From contig JAJSPD010000013.1 in assembly GCA_021307315.1 (NCBI GenBank), positions 744,001 through 808,000 on the forward strand: a DNA stretch of 64,000 nt. The letters are read 5' to 3'. The notes under the pieces are model-generated. The model was not told the origin of the DNA. It worked only from the letters and a program-made list of their open reading frames with translations, and searched no databases. Positions 10,425 to 21,592 of this stretch are shown in pieces (position 1 is the stretch's first letter; each line of letters begins with the position of its first letter). A program made the position numbers and the translations under genes. This DNA comes from Bisporella sp. PMI_857 (lineage: Eukaryota > Ascomycota > Leotiomycetes > Helotiales > Helotiaceae).

Positions 10425-12798
10425 TTATTTGAATCTTGACGTGCATCGTCCCATTACTTCTCCCTGGCAGACTAACTCAGCATTGAACTCTGAACCGTCT
10501 AGGGTAAGGTAAATGTCGAAGTATACACGGTAGAATGTCCCTTGAGGCGTGTCCATTCGCTCGAAATCCTTCTCCAAGTTTTTCCGTGATAAATCCGACG
10601 TAAGTGTGACAACCTCCTTAACGCCTAAATGAGGTTAGTACGATCAGTTCCAACTCCGCAAAAATGAAAACTCACGAGGATCTTTTGTGTATTCTGGGCA
10701 AACATCATCATCGCAAGCATATAGGATATCCTCATACATCAGCGTAGCCCCCGGGGCTACCTGTCTGAAGAAAGACACCTTCACGGGTTCACCAATCTTA
10801 ACTCGCTGACCTTTCTGTACGAAGATCTGGCGAGTGAACTTGCATCGATCCTTACCATCCAGGGACGGAACACGATAAGCTTCTGGGTGATGTCCTTCTT
10901 TGAAAGGCTGGAGGGTGGCCATCAGGTAGTGGCGGCGCGCAACACGTGAAGTTACTACTCGCTCGGTGATACCGGCAGTCACGGCACCTTTGACTATGGC
11001 AGCGACGGAATCCATAGGTCGAACCACCTTTGCTTGGAATTGAGGTGGCACGTGTAGCTTGATCTGCTGGAAAAGATATTCGGAAGCACCAAATCCACCA
11101 ACAACCAGAACATTCTGAAGCGTCCGGTTTTGCGCTTGGATGGCGATAATCTGATTCCGGACCAATTCCAGAATTCGATTTACCACAGGCTCAAAACATT
11201 GCAGAATCTCCTCATTAGTGAAGGTCATGTATCCTTCCTCAATACCTGCTTCTGGGAACTCTGCCTCGATACCAACATCAACAGCCCACTTCTGGTTGTT
11301 GTTCCGGAAATCGGCCTTGATTCTGTTCTCGAAGTCCATGATACATTTTGCATAAACACGCCCAGCAGTTTTAGATCCGTCTGGCAGCTTCATCTTACGG
11401 ATTTTGGTCCGGAGAATGTTACTGAAGTTTCGATTTAGCGCCGTTGAACCACAAGAGTCACCAGATCCTGCTGTACATTCGGAGACCGTGAATGGAGACT
11501 CTTCTTCGACCTCATAGGCGATCAAATCGACAGTTCCACCACCGCAATCGACAATGAGTACTGCATCATGAACCTTCAAGTTCAGAAGACCAGCCTTAGA
11601 ACAAAACAATGCGGCTGCTTCTGGCTCAGTAATCAGGGTCAGTCGGTTGTCGTTCTCATCCCGCAAGAAGCCAGCTTGGATAGCAGCAGCACGAGTTGCG
11701 GCCTTTCCAGCATCGTTCCAGATAGCAGGAACCGTTAAATAATATCTAATATTCCGTTCTTCTCTGTTGAACACCTCTCCGAGCGTCTTTTGTAGTTGAT
11801 TTCTCATTGCTTGACGAAGCTTGAACAGGTAATCGGCTGCTACATCGATTTCTGACTTTCCGGGTGGAAGGGGTGGAAGGTTGATAGGGTCAATATACGT
11901 GTTACCAGAAAGCATCAGCTGTAGCTTAAACCACTCGACCTTTTGCACACCTGGTTTTGGATAGCCAGTCGGCGCTAAAGCATCAGCAATATCAGGACCC
12001 CAACCTACTACCTTCTGATATTGATCGTAGTATAAAACGGTAGGAATCTAGGTTGTTAGCTTAGAAAAAAAATCTGTAGATTGCTACTTCATACCTTCTG
12101 CTTGGTATATGATCCAGCACCTGGCCATTCAGTTATGATATCCTCCTTCGCTTCTGTATTTGTCGCAAAAGCGAATGCTACGCCAGAGAATGTGGTTCCC
12201 TAGAGCCGTTAGATAGATATCAAAGTATGAGTCGGTGCAAACTTACAAAGTCGATTCCGACAATCAACTGTGCTTTACTTCTTCCAGCGCCTTCTACCTC
12301 CACAGCATTATTCCGGTTCGCATACTGCGCGGCAGCAACACTGTTTCCTCCGACTGGAGCGCCAGGAGCTCCGTACTGTGGTGGCCCGTATTGTGGCGGT
12401 CCACCTACTGGCGGAGGCGCACCCATTCCACCAGCAGCAGGATGTCCAGGAGGATATCCAGGAGCAGAGGTGTTAATGGGTGGCGGGCCGCCCATCATCT
12501 GCGACGGCGGTGTGCGTGGTGTTCCTGAGGCCATCGGACTCGTTGTGCGACCGACACCAGCAGGAGCAGGAGCGTAGTTATTCGTATAGCTCGGCGGTCG
12601 CCCACCAGTACCGGGATGATTCATGGGAAGACTCGACGTCGACGATGAGGCTGTTGGAGGACCAGGTCTGCCAGCGAGCGGCGAGGTAGAGGCGGGGTTT
12701 GGAGAATTAACTGAAGCGACGCTGTTGGCACTCGACTTGCGCTTTGAACCAAATCCAAGATTCTTAAAGCGTGAGTTCATAGAATTCAGAGAACTCAT
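10425..12798 (-). CDS. Hsp70-family ATPase, HSPA12-like, with disordered N-terminus
   Basis: The product is a divergent Hsp70-type ATPase of the HSPA12-like group common in filamentous fungi; substrates are unknown. Exons are 12798..12247, 12199..12095, 12047..10676 and 10624..10425 (742 aa). The introns are 47, 47 and 51 nt and all start GT and end AG in consistent phase. Residues 1-175 are rich in Ser, Pro, Gly and Ala and look disordered. The ATPase domain begins at LIVGIDFGTTFSGVAF (about 178-193, phosphate 1 loop), continues with LTVPAIW and the phosphate 2 motif VDCGGGTVDL (about 385-394), and the adenosine motif VLVVGGFGASEYL (about 532-544). The C-terminal part is a short beta-like region, not a canonical Hsp70 lid, and there is no EEVD end. 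The exact lengths and phase agree, so the model is firm; the biological role is not known. Confidence 0.9.
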
Positions 12799-15700
12799 AA
12801 GGATTATTTAGCACGACCGTGGGTCGATGAGGGTAGGAGAACTTTGGAGATTGCCGCAGTCCTGTCAGCGATTTAGCGAACTGGGCGGGCGGGGGGGGGC
12901 TGTGATAATGGTGGTTCATAAGCTGTCCCTGCGACCTGAGCTGAATCTTGAAGGATTCGTAAAACGTTGCAGCGGCTGTCAACATTAAATCTGCAAGGAA
13001 CAGGGGAAAAGTGGAGGAGGAGGAGAAAGGAAAAAAAAAAAAAGGACAACTGCTTGTGACAGCCAGAAGCAATGCTATGAAGCACTTGTCCTGTGATGCT
13101 TTGGGAGAAATTGCTTGGGGGGTGTTGATACGGGCTGTTGGTGTTGTAGAATGGAGCCCATCCAGTCAGGTATGAGTGGCTGGGCGGCGGGATGGCGATC
13201 CTTCCCACCCACTCACTGTTGGCTTTGTTCTCGAATGTGGTCGCCAAATAGACGCCACAGCACCTCACCCAAGTCCTTTAATATGAATAGGTGGATATTC
13301 AGGATGATCGAAAGGGTTTTAGCATCCAAGGACCCTAAGGATTGTTTCATTTTGGGACAAAGTTTTTCCAATTTCTATTCTAGATGTTCAAGAATGTGTA
13401 CTACGAGACAATCTGATACTAAGAAAAGCTGGTCGCAAAGTCCTACATACCGGACGAGATGCTCGCCAACGTCAAAGCCGAGCCCATTCACGATGCACCC
13501 TCTCGTTTTTTGTCTCAGGGGAACATGAAGGACAACGTCTATAAATTGATCTGGTGGAAGCCGTTTGGCCTATTCAATTCCAAATTCGCAAAAGGTTCCG
13601 GCCTGATATCAGCCTTATCTGACCCCACTGTCAGGCTTCGCCATCTCGGAGTAGGCATACTACTAATAGATATATATATTCCTGAAGCGTGACAACATAT
13701 TCATGCCGATCCAAAGAGTCCTCCAGGAAGGGACATATTCGAGGAGGAGATGGATTAGCACCACCTTCACCGCGTCAAGCTCGCAAACTATCCTACATCA
13801 AAAACGAAAAATGAGTTTTCTGAAAAAAGTCCTGAAATTCCTAAAAATAATTCAGCCCCAGCCCCCAAAATGCTGGGACTAGTGGCCGGTAATGTATTTT
13901 AAACTGATTGGTCTGTCTCCTGTGCGGCGCACATCGGCGCGCGGGGAATACGGACGGGTACTCGTCGGCTGTCATACCCGTGATTTGCAACACGCATTTG
14001 GGAACTGATATTATGGTCTCATGATGCATTGCACGAAAAAGATTTATCTCATCAGAAGAATTTAGGATTGCTTCTTTGGAGAATCGTCCTATGAAGAAGT
14101 AAGAAGGAATTAGAGAATTCACGTCAGTCTTGAAGTACAGGCTGAGCAGTTTGCAGTAAACACTTTTGTCTCAGGAATCTCTCAACCCTCCATGCTTATC
14201 CTCAGCATCTACTACATCTCCCGTCAACGTTTACAATAACAAACACAAACGCTCCTCGTAAGGGTATTTCATTTCTGCAGAGAGAACAGATCCCAATTGG
14301 AGTTCAGTTTTGAATTAAAGACAAGTCTACTTTACTCATATGCAGATAATACTACGCACCCCGTGCTCATATTGTACTTAAAGAGTCCACCTTCTATACG
14401 GACATGACATTTTCCCAAAATCCCATACAAGAACCAGATATTCACCCCTATTGTAGATAATCATGTTATTTTGTAACGATGCACTGCCAGATTGCTCGTT
14501 GCTTATTATAGCGGGCAGCGTAGAGCTGTTAAATCCTTTCTTATATTCGGAGGCATAGGTCCACCACTTGGTGTCCACTCGTTCGCATTTTTTCACAAAG
14601 GCCGTAGTGGTACCATAGCTGTCTGCTCAGGCAAAGGTACAGTTATTGATGCAATTTTGTGATCGCTCCCTCCTGATCTGAGGCTCTAGCATCTAGCTAA
14701 ATGGATGAACCTTTGACTTTCGACTTGAAAGAGCAGCTTCCTGAGTCTCTGTCTAGGTCAAGAAGCTCTAACAAGAGTTCGATTCTTCGAGTCTGATCCA
14801 TTCCGAGCGTGTCCGACCAGCAATGGTGCAACAAGGTCTCCACGAATTCGAAAGAGTTATCCAAAAAGTAGGGGGAAAAGGAAATACGAACTTGCGCGCA
14901 ATTGCTGACCTGAGGGAGGGTGAATCTCAGTTGACTGTTCAGCAAAGAGAATGGAGGTTCGAATCCTTTTCCTTTGAACAGCATTAGCCTCTTGAGGTTA
15001 GATCTCGTGATGCTTGAGGTGCTCTAATTGGGTCAACTCTCAATCTCTTGCTCCGCAACCGAATTCCTCGCCCCTACTCCGGCTGAAATATCATGATTAA
15101 CGAAGGAGACGACTAAAGCAAGCCCTGAGAACCACTATCTTCGAGTTGGTGACCCTTCTCGCGCCAACCTAAGCGAGAATAAGTGAAATAAACATCAGAT
15201 CCCATTGAAACATATGTGTAAACAAAAAATGCACTTGAGGAAGCTTTCCCTGTCGTGAAACGGAATCTGCCGGCTGGTTCCTTACAAGACGGTACAGTAC
15301 TGAAGTTGGTGTACAGTATTGCTGGTGGAGTCCAGACCAATTCTGAGGCTATCAAAGTTCTCCTCTAAATGGTGTCAAAGGATAAGCACAACTCTTCCGA
15401 CCTACGCGGTTTCCCCCTCTTGTGGCTTCAGATATATGTAACCACAATCCAGCCTGGTGGGCTTGGATTTTATACACGAGACCAAAAGGCTCGCTCAAAT
15501 CAGATGCAGCCCCTCTCTGCCCCTGCTAAATAGGCCCAGTATACAGTATGTCATAGCGGGTCTCATGTTTTGGCACCCCATTGAACCCCATTATTCAAAC
15601 CCCAAATCGAAACCCATGCTTCCCTTCCCACGCCCATTAAAAAAACCACAAATCCCTCGCTACAAAACAAAAAACAACCAGAATTGGGCCGAGAATACTC

Positions 15701-16374
15701 CCCCAGCGTCCAGGGCTAACCTACCACTCGGCCCAATCACCCATCCTAAATTCTCTTCCAGATCCTAGAGATTTCATGCATCTTAGAGTAATAAGCAGCC
15801 TTAATCGGCCCAGAACACCATCAACTGCAATTAATGCTTTGGTCAGGGTGGAACGGCAGAAACGGGCCTTCCCAGCGAATAGACGATAACTACCCCTCCG
15901 CGGGGCACCATAACCACCCTCTGCCTTGGGATCCTCATTTTCTCTTCAAAACGACGTCAACTAGTAGTTCGCGGGACCCGTCGCCGAGTTCTCTTTGTTC
16001 TCCTCCACTGTCGGAACCCCATCTCTTCAAAAGCCACAAACTCTTTTCACGAATCCTCGTCAATCCTGTCCACCTTGCCTCAATTGCCTTCGTCGTTGTT
16101 GCCCTGGTATGTGAACTATCGCGTGCATGCCATTGACTTCCTAGATCAATGTGCCACGAGCTTCAACGCATAAGAAGCATACAATTCATAAAGTACTAAT
16201 TCCCAAGTCCAACAGGTTTTTCAGTTTCTGTTTACTAGCACGCCTTTCCAGCAATCAGCTTCGAATCTACCCTACTCCAAGACATCGTATTCTCCGCCAG
16301 CGAACGGCGAAGCTGGTATTTGCGAATCACCGCATCCTTTCCGCACCGAAGCACCTACATCAAGACCACGCAAG
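12799..16374. other. Long intergenic block between Hsp70-like gene and glucokinase
   Basis: About 3.6 kb without a supported gene. It includes G- and A-rich homopolymer runs near 12887 and 13029-13042 and several unrelated ORFs of 60-137 codons. The CT-rich sequence from about 15900 is probably the glucokinase promoter and leader; it contains upstream ATGs (for example 15834 and 16151). A tRNA-like T-loop near 14951 was examined and rejected. Confidence 0.5.
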
Positions 16375-18209
16375 ATGGCTCTCCTCGCTGAAGCGAAGCG
16401 GATCGCCGCAGAATTCGAATTCACAGACGAGCAAGTCCAGAGGACGGTTACCGAATTCATTGCGCAGATGAGTGCGTGTACCTACCCGGTTGCAGGATAA
16501 GGGCAAGCAAACTAATATTGGAATAGATGAGGGTTTAGAAAAGAATGCCACCTACATGAGCCAGATTCCTACCTACGTCACTGGGGTACCCAATGGCACT
16601 GAAAAGGTTAGTGGTCTTCCGCAGAAATCCGACCACTTTCTAACGATTCTAGGGGCTCTATCTTGCTGTTGATCTAGGAGGAACTAACTTTCGTGTCTGC
16701 TCTATTCAATTAAATGGAGATACCACCTTCAACATCATTCAAGAAAAGGTTGCGATTCCGCGAGAGCTCATGGAAGCCAAAACTGCGAAGCAGCTGTTCG
16801 GATTTCTGGCAAAGCAAATCGAACTGTTCCTTCAAACCCATCACGAAGATCAGTTTGTCTCCAACATCAAGAGACGGCAGACGGTTTCAACTCCAGAAGG
16901 ATATAGAGATGAACATATTTTCAGGCTTGGGTTCACATTCAGTTTCCCAGTTCACCAGATTGGTATCAATAAGGGAACGCTTATTAGGTGGACCAAAGGT
17001 TTTAATATCCCTGATGCCGTAGGCCAGGATGTCTGCGCTTTGTTGCAAAAAGAGATTGATCTCCTGCGCCTTCCTGTTCGTGTATCAGCGCTTGTGAATG
17101 ACACAGTGGGAACATTGATGGCACGCTCATATACATCGCCGGGAAAGACGAGTACTCTTCTGGGTGCGATTTTTGGTACAGGCACGAACGGAGCATATGT
17201 TGAGAAACTCTCAAAGATCACCAAGAGCATGGAAGGGGAGTTCGATAAGTCTACCGGGGAGATGGTTGTAAACACTGAGTGGGGATCCTTTGACAATGGC
17301 CTAAGAGTTCTCCCTAATACGAAATATGACCAAATACTGGATAATGACAGTGTCAATCCAGGCATTCAGATGTTCGAAAAGCGGATCTCGGGCATGTTCC
17401 TTGGAGAAATTTTGAGGCTGGTCCTAGTCGATATAATGAAAACATCCAGTGTTGCGCTGTTCCGAGACGACAACTCATCACACAATGACTTGCGTTCAAC
17501 TACTACCATTGCCCCAGATGCGCCACTCTTCAAACAATGGGCCGTGGATAGCAGTATCCTCTCACACGCAGAGGCTGACTCGAGCGTCGGACTCCGCAGT
17601 CTGAGACTTGAAATTGAGAAAAGCCTAGGGGTTTCCGCCCCAAGCTATGAGGATGCCGAGGCCGTTAAAATCATTGCCCATGCAATCGGCATACGAGCTG
17701 CCAGACTTGCAGGTGTGGCCATTGGAGCCATTGTCCTGGCTACTGGTCGTCTTGAGTCCGCAGCTAGCGGCCCCGATACATCAAATCCTAAATCCACTGA
17801 TGCTATTATCGAGGATGTGAAGAAGCTGAATCTCGCGGAAGCAGCCACTGCAACAGCGAATAAGCTTGTCAATACCTCCGGTGTAGCGGTCAATGAAGAT
17901 GAGGTCGTTGATATCGGTGTCGATGGGTCGTTGGTAGAATTCTACCCTGGGTTTGAGGACTACATGCGCGAGGCTATCAGAGCTACTGAAGGAATTGGCG
18001 CAGCCGGCGACAGGAAGATCCGCATCGGTATCGCAAAGGATGGATCCGGTGTTGGTGCTGCACTGATTGCTCTCGTAGCCGCAAAGATGGAGAAGCCAGA
18101 AGGCGATTATATTGGAGATCTGAGAAGAGCGGCTGCTCTGGCTGGTGGAGAGGGTGAGGAGGAAGGATTGGAATTCAGCCCCACCGACGGCAAATATCTA
18201 AAGCCATGA
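16375..18209 (+). CDS. glk1: Glucokinase (hexokinase family)
   Basis: Cytosolic ATP-dependent phosphorylation of glucose to glucose 6-phosphate, the first step of glycolysis. Exons are 16375..16471, 16527..16606 and 16653..18209 (577 aa); the introns are 55 and 46 nt. The phosphate-binding loop GLYLAVDLGGTNFRV spans about 60-74. The conserved LGFTFSFPVHQ is at about 151-161, the catalytic base Asp209 lies in LVNDTVGTL, and the ATP-site motif GAIFGTGTNGAYVE is at about 231-244. The C-terminal nucleotide motif GVGAALIALVA is present. WTKGFN and the overall pattern favour glucokinase over hexokinase. The protein is longer than the usual 490-500 aa, mainly from an Ala/Ser-rich, acidic insert at about residues 428-478 before VDGSLVEFYPGFE. 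No membrane segment is seen. The start is chosen for its homologous position, with a short N-terminal helix as in the family. Confidence 0.93.
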
Positions 18210-18959
18210 GTGATGAGTTGATGTAACGGAGTAACGACTGGTTGATCAGATGGTGAAGAGGCGAGCGAGCAATCAGTCCGGCGCAATCATTTGTTGGGCC
18301 GAGTTTTGGAGCATTTATGAATTGGTAGTTCATTTAGTTCATTTTGGAGGTGCATTGCTATGGTAAAAATATGAAGTTATGAATCCCACCGGACTAACTT
18401 TCCTATCTTACGCGTGCTACAATTCCCTGTTATCGCATCCTATGGTGCTTATAATCGCACCAAAACCCAAATTGAAGGGTGCTACCGTGTTGACATCAAA
18501 TGCAGGTTGGCTTGCCTCTTCTGCACCAACCGTTTCCATTACGATAATCAAGTACAGGAATAGAAATAAGTGCTTTAGCTTGGGCGGGATACAGCTAATT
18601 AATAGCGAAAGTGAACCTTGAATGAACTTGTTGAGCATGCCGAAGGGTATCTTCTGGCTATCTACACCAAACTTTTCTTACTCCCTTGGGTTCGCTCTAC
18701 CTTGATCATATTCAACAGCTTCTACTTCTGATTTGCCATTTTTTGTAGTTTGGAAATGATGGCCGGGTGCTCCGTCCTTCCATGTGCTTTCCCGTTCTTG
18801 TTAGCGTGAAGCTTCCTTGTTGCTAACTCGCAAATTCACCATTTGGCCGTCAGTTTGTTTATCGGGCATTCAAACGCCACGCATCTCGATCTTGCGGTGT
18901 TTTCGTCGAACTTGGATCTCCATCGTTCCGATCCATCTGGAGTTCGGGTAGCCTCCGGC
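18210..18959. other. Intergenic between convergent glucokinase and HET gene
   Basis: This 750-bp 3'-3' spacer must hold the terminators of both neighbours. Only short ORFs are present and nothing is recognised. Confidence 0.5.
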
Positions 18960-20711
18960 TCAACTAAGGCGAACGCCCTTTTGCTTCTCCCAATCCCGAT
19001 TCACTATTTCGCCATCCATTATCCCATATGTGAAAGCGCCCCCAACCAGCGTCAGCTCCTCACAGCCGTCTTTGTGGCCTTCTTGCGGGATTCCATCTCC
19101 ACGGCGCCGCAGCACAAATGGGACCTTGCTTCCGAAGAGCACCCAAACCTGATCTCCCGGTTTCATCTTGGCAGGCCCTATGCCGATATAACCAGTTTCG
19201 GTAATGAAAAAGGCTTGGTTGATGATCATTCGATTTATGGACGACCTCATTGCAATGTCAAGGTACGTCTTTATGCCATGGCTAAATTCCATAATCTCAT
19301 ATCCCTCCTTGAAGGTCGCTCGTCGCTTGGTCAGTCCATCGTGATCAAGTATCAAGTCGCCAATGACTGTTCTCCAGAATGCGTTGGGCCAGGAATCGCC
19401 ATTAGCGTAATTGCTCGTGGAAGCAGGAGAGCGGGTATGCTGCAGTAGCATCCTTTCCCATGAGTTTAGCGTCTCAACCGTAGTTGCTATGGATATGTCT
19501 CGCTCGAGAACTGCCCGCTGGACCTCTCCTACTTCTTTAATTGTGTCTACAAAGATGCCATGCAAGGAGATAGTACGCCCTTCATCGATGACATTCATAC
19601 ATAAGGGTTCATCGCCATCAGTACTAAACCACCTGTAACGGCGTTCTGAGTCCCACCACCACAATGAAGCCTCCATCTCTGGTACTCCAGCAAAGTCAAG
19701 CGCCCAGGTTGGGAGACCAGGGGTAAATGCTTCTCGAATCCCAATTAGAGGCTTAAGATTTTGCTCCATCCGAATCAGATCGACAGTGACAGTCGTGTAT
19801 AAGGAAACAACGGGTATGTTGTAGTTGCAAGACTGAATGCTGGGGAATGGCATGGACTTAAATAAGCCCATCAAAGCATAGACTTTATCTCTTGGGTCCG
19901 TAGCTTCACGGTATCGCCACCTTTGCAGCAATCTGAGAGGGTCCTCTCCTTTCTGTGCAAGTTCTAAACCACGAACTGGAGCAGTAAACCCACCAAGCAG
20001 GTGATTAAATTTGATAAGTATATCAAGAGGTGGGAGAGCTCTGTATGGCACACAGAGGTCCCATGCTGCCCTTATGATGGTGCTCCAGGGAAAAGAAAGT
20101 GGTCCCCAAATGATCACGGCTTTCCGTGGGATCACCGCCTCTTGCACCGTCCAGATTCGTCGCCACCAAGTGTTCCCCATCATTGTCAGAGCTTCGAAGG
20201 CTTTGACAGCGCCATCTAGTTGCTGCGGATCTGCTAAACTGGCTGGTACTGGTTTACTACCGTCTAAGTTCTCATGATACCCGCTACACAGTTGCACGAA
20301 GTCAAGAGCAACGACTGCATCTTGGACACCGAACTGCCCCATATCCTCTACGATATCGCCAAACCAGAGTAAGCATTGCGAGCAACCTCGATAGATGTCA
20401 CGCATCTTATTGACCTGGTGTGTCTTCTGTACAACATCCCACTGATCGATACAAAGCTGATCAGCCCAAAGCGTTCTTTTACTCTTAGGATTTCGAAGAC
20501 GCTGTAAGGCCGCGTAGAGTGTCCTGGTCACGCTGATGGGCTCCCCTGCGACATTGATCTCTCTTAGATCCTTATAATCGCCCCAGACGTACGACAGAGC
20601 CTCATAAGGCTCACCATCCGCAAGACTAACGACGCGAACATCACAACGAATATCATCCTCGGGCTCCCCTGGCAAAAGGTCCAGAAGTCGAATGTAGTCG
20701 CCGGTATCCAT
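18960..20711 (-). CDS. HET-domain protein (heterokaryon incompatibility type)
   Basis: Intronless, 583 aa. HET-domain proteins act in fungal nonself recognition, where some trigger cell death after fusion of unlike strains; most family members have no assigned partner. The domain occupies about residues 38-180 and shows its standard motifs: YEALSYVWGD (about 37-46), LWADQLCIDQ (about 81-90) and MRDIYRGCSQCLLWFGD (about 103-119). WWRRIWTVQEAVI follows at about 180, as is usual. The C-terminal part (LVGGAFTYGIMDGE near 560) is the common tail of the large HET family in Pezizomycotina. No NACHT, ankyrin or WD repeats are fused. The frame is intact, so this is probably functional rather than decayed. 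A 201-codon plus-strand ORF opposite its 3' end (18843-19448) is a shadow. Confidence 0.92.
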   Translation of the reverse strand: MDTGDYIRLLDLLPGEPEDDIRCDVRVVSLADGEPYEALSYVWGDYKDLREINVAGEPISVTRTLYAALQRLRNPKSKRTLWADQLCIDQWDVVQKTHQVNKMRDIYRGCSQCLLWFGDIVEDMGQFGVQDAVVALDFVQLCSGYHENLDGSKPVPASLADPQQLDGAVKAFEALTMMGNTWWRRIWTVQEAVIPRKAVIIWGPLSFPWSTIIRAAWDLCVPYRALPPLDILIKFNHLLGGFTAPVRGLELAQKGEDPLRLLQRWRYREATDPRDKVYALMGLFKSMPFPSIQSCNYNIPVVSLYTTVTVDLIRMEQNLKPLIGIREAFTPGLPTWALDFAGVPEMEASLWWWDSERRYRWFSTDGDEPLCMNVIDEGRTISLHGIFVDTIKEVGEVQRAVLERDISIATTVETLNSWERMLLQHTRSPASTSNYANGDSWPNAFWRTVIGDLILDHDGLTKRRATFKEGYEIMEFSHGIKTYLDIAMRSSINRMIINQAFFITETGYIGIGPAKMKPGDQVWVLFGSKVPFVLRRRGDGIPQEGHKDGCEELTLVGGAFTYGIMDGEIVNRDWEKQKGVRLS

Positions 20712-21592
20712 TGCTAGAATCCATGCATGGACTAAACGATGGAAAGTCTCTAAATCTCACAGCAACTTGTGATCTTGAAAATCTCAAGCTTGCATCGTTA
20801 ATTTGATGACTGAGTGTAAGACGTGCCTTTTTTCGGATCATGTCTGCGCAGCCAGCCCTCCAATGCCACCACTGCCCGTCAATGTTGGTGCATCTCAACC
20901 CCGATGCCTAAAAATCGGGATGCGGCCAGAAGTGAAACCATGCAAAGTCCGCCTTCACATTCCTTGTTCCAGGTAAACCCGTGGCTCATCGACCATTAGA
21001 TATGTCCTTGGCTTTTACATTCGTGATGCCCAACAACTTTTGTTGCGTGTCGTCCGTGTCAAGTTACCACTTCAAAGGTTAAGACCGCTTTTAATTAAAC
21101 CGATCGACCGTTCACATGGGATTTCGCAGCGGGGCAAGGGACAAGTACCGAGAAGATCGCTTATGGTTTCCTTCCCCTTTTACGAGCCGGGCAAATAAAT
21201 CAGGCCTCGAATTGGTGACGAATGGCAGTACCTTAACATTTATAATGAAACTCAAAATAAAAGTCGAGAAGACGTGTCCACAGACTAAAAAGATCTCTTT
21301 TCAAAAGCGTGCAACGCCTACTACAACCTTAGGGTATCTTGAAATTTGTACGCCGCCATTAGCCATTCCCCCAAATACAGCAATGTTCATATTTTCCGTA
21401 TTAATATATAAAAAAACCTCCAGCTGAGCCGCCCCCACAGACATCCCGGGCAGAATGCTCCGGATCTCAAGTTAAGGCGCAGTATCCGCCTGCCCCAGCT
21501 GGAGAACCCTCCTATATCATATCTCGTAAAACTAGTGAATCGTGGGGATATGATCAGATAACTGGACCATAAATTCAGCAAGGACAGCCGAT
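20712..21592. other. Intergenic, nothing recognised
   Basis: This stretch holds the HET gene promoter side and the 3' flank of the Spp1-like gene. Only short ORFs without features are seen. Confidence 0.5.

Noticed and set aside
14876..14980. tRNA-like T-arm (ggttcgaatcc with a pairable 5-bp stem)
   Set aside because: No matching A box, D-arm or anticodon arm could be placed, and the acceptor pairing needs an unusual length of about 95 nt.
18843..19448. 201-codon plus-strand ORF
   Set aside because: It is antisense to the HET-domain gene 3' part and has no independent family feature.
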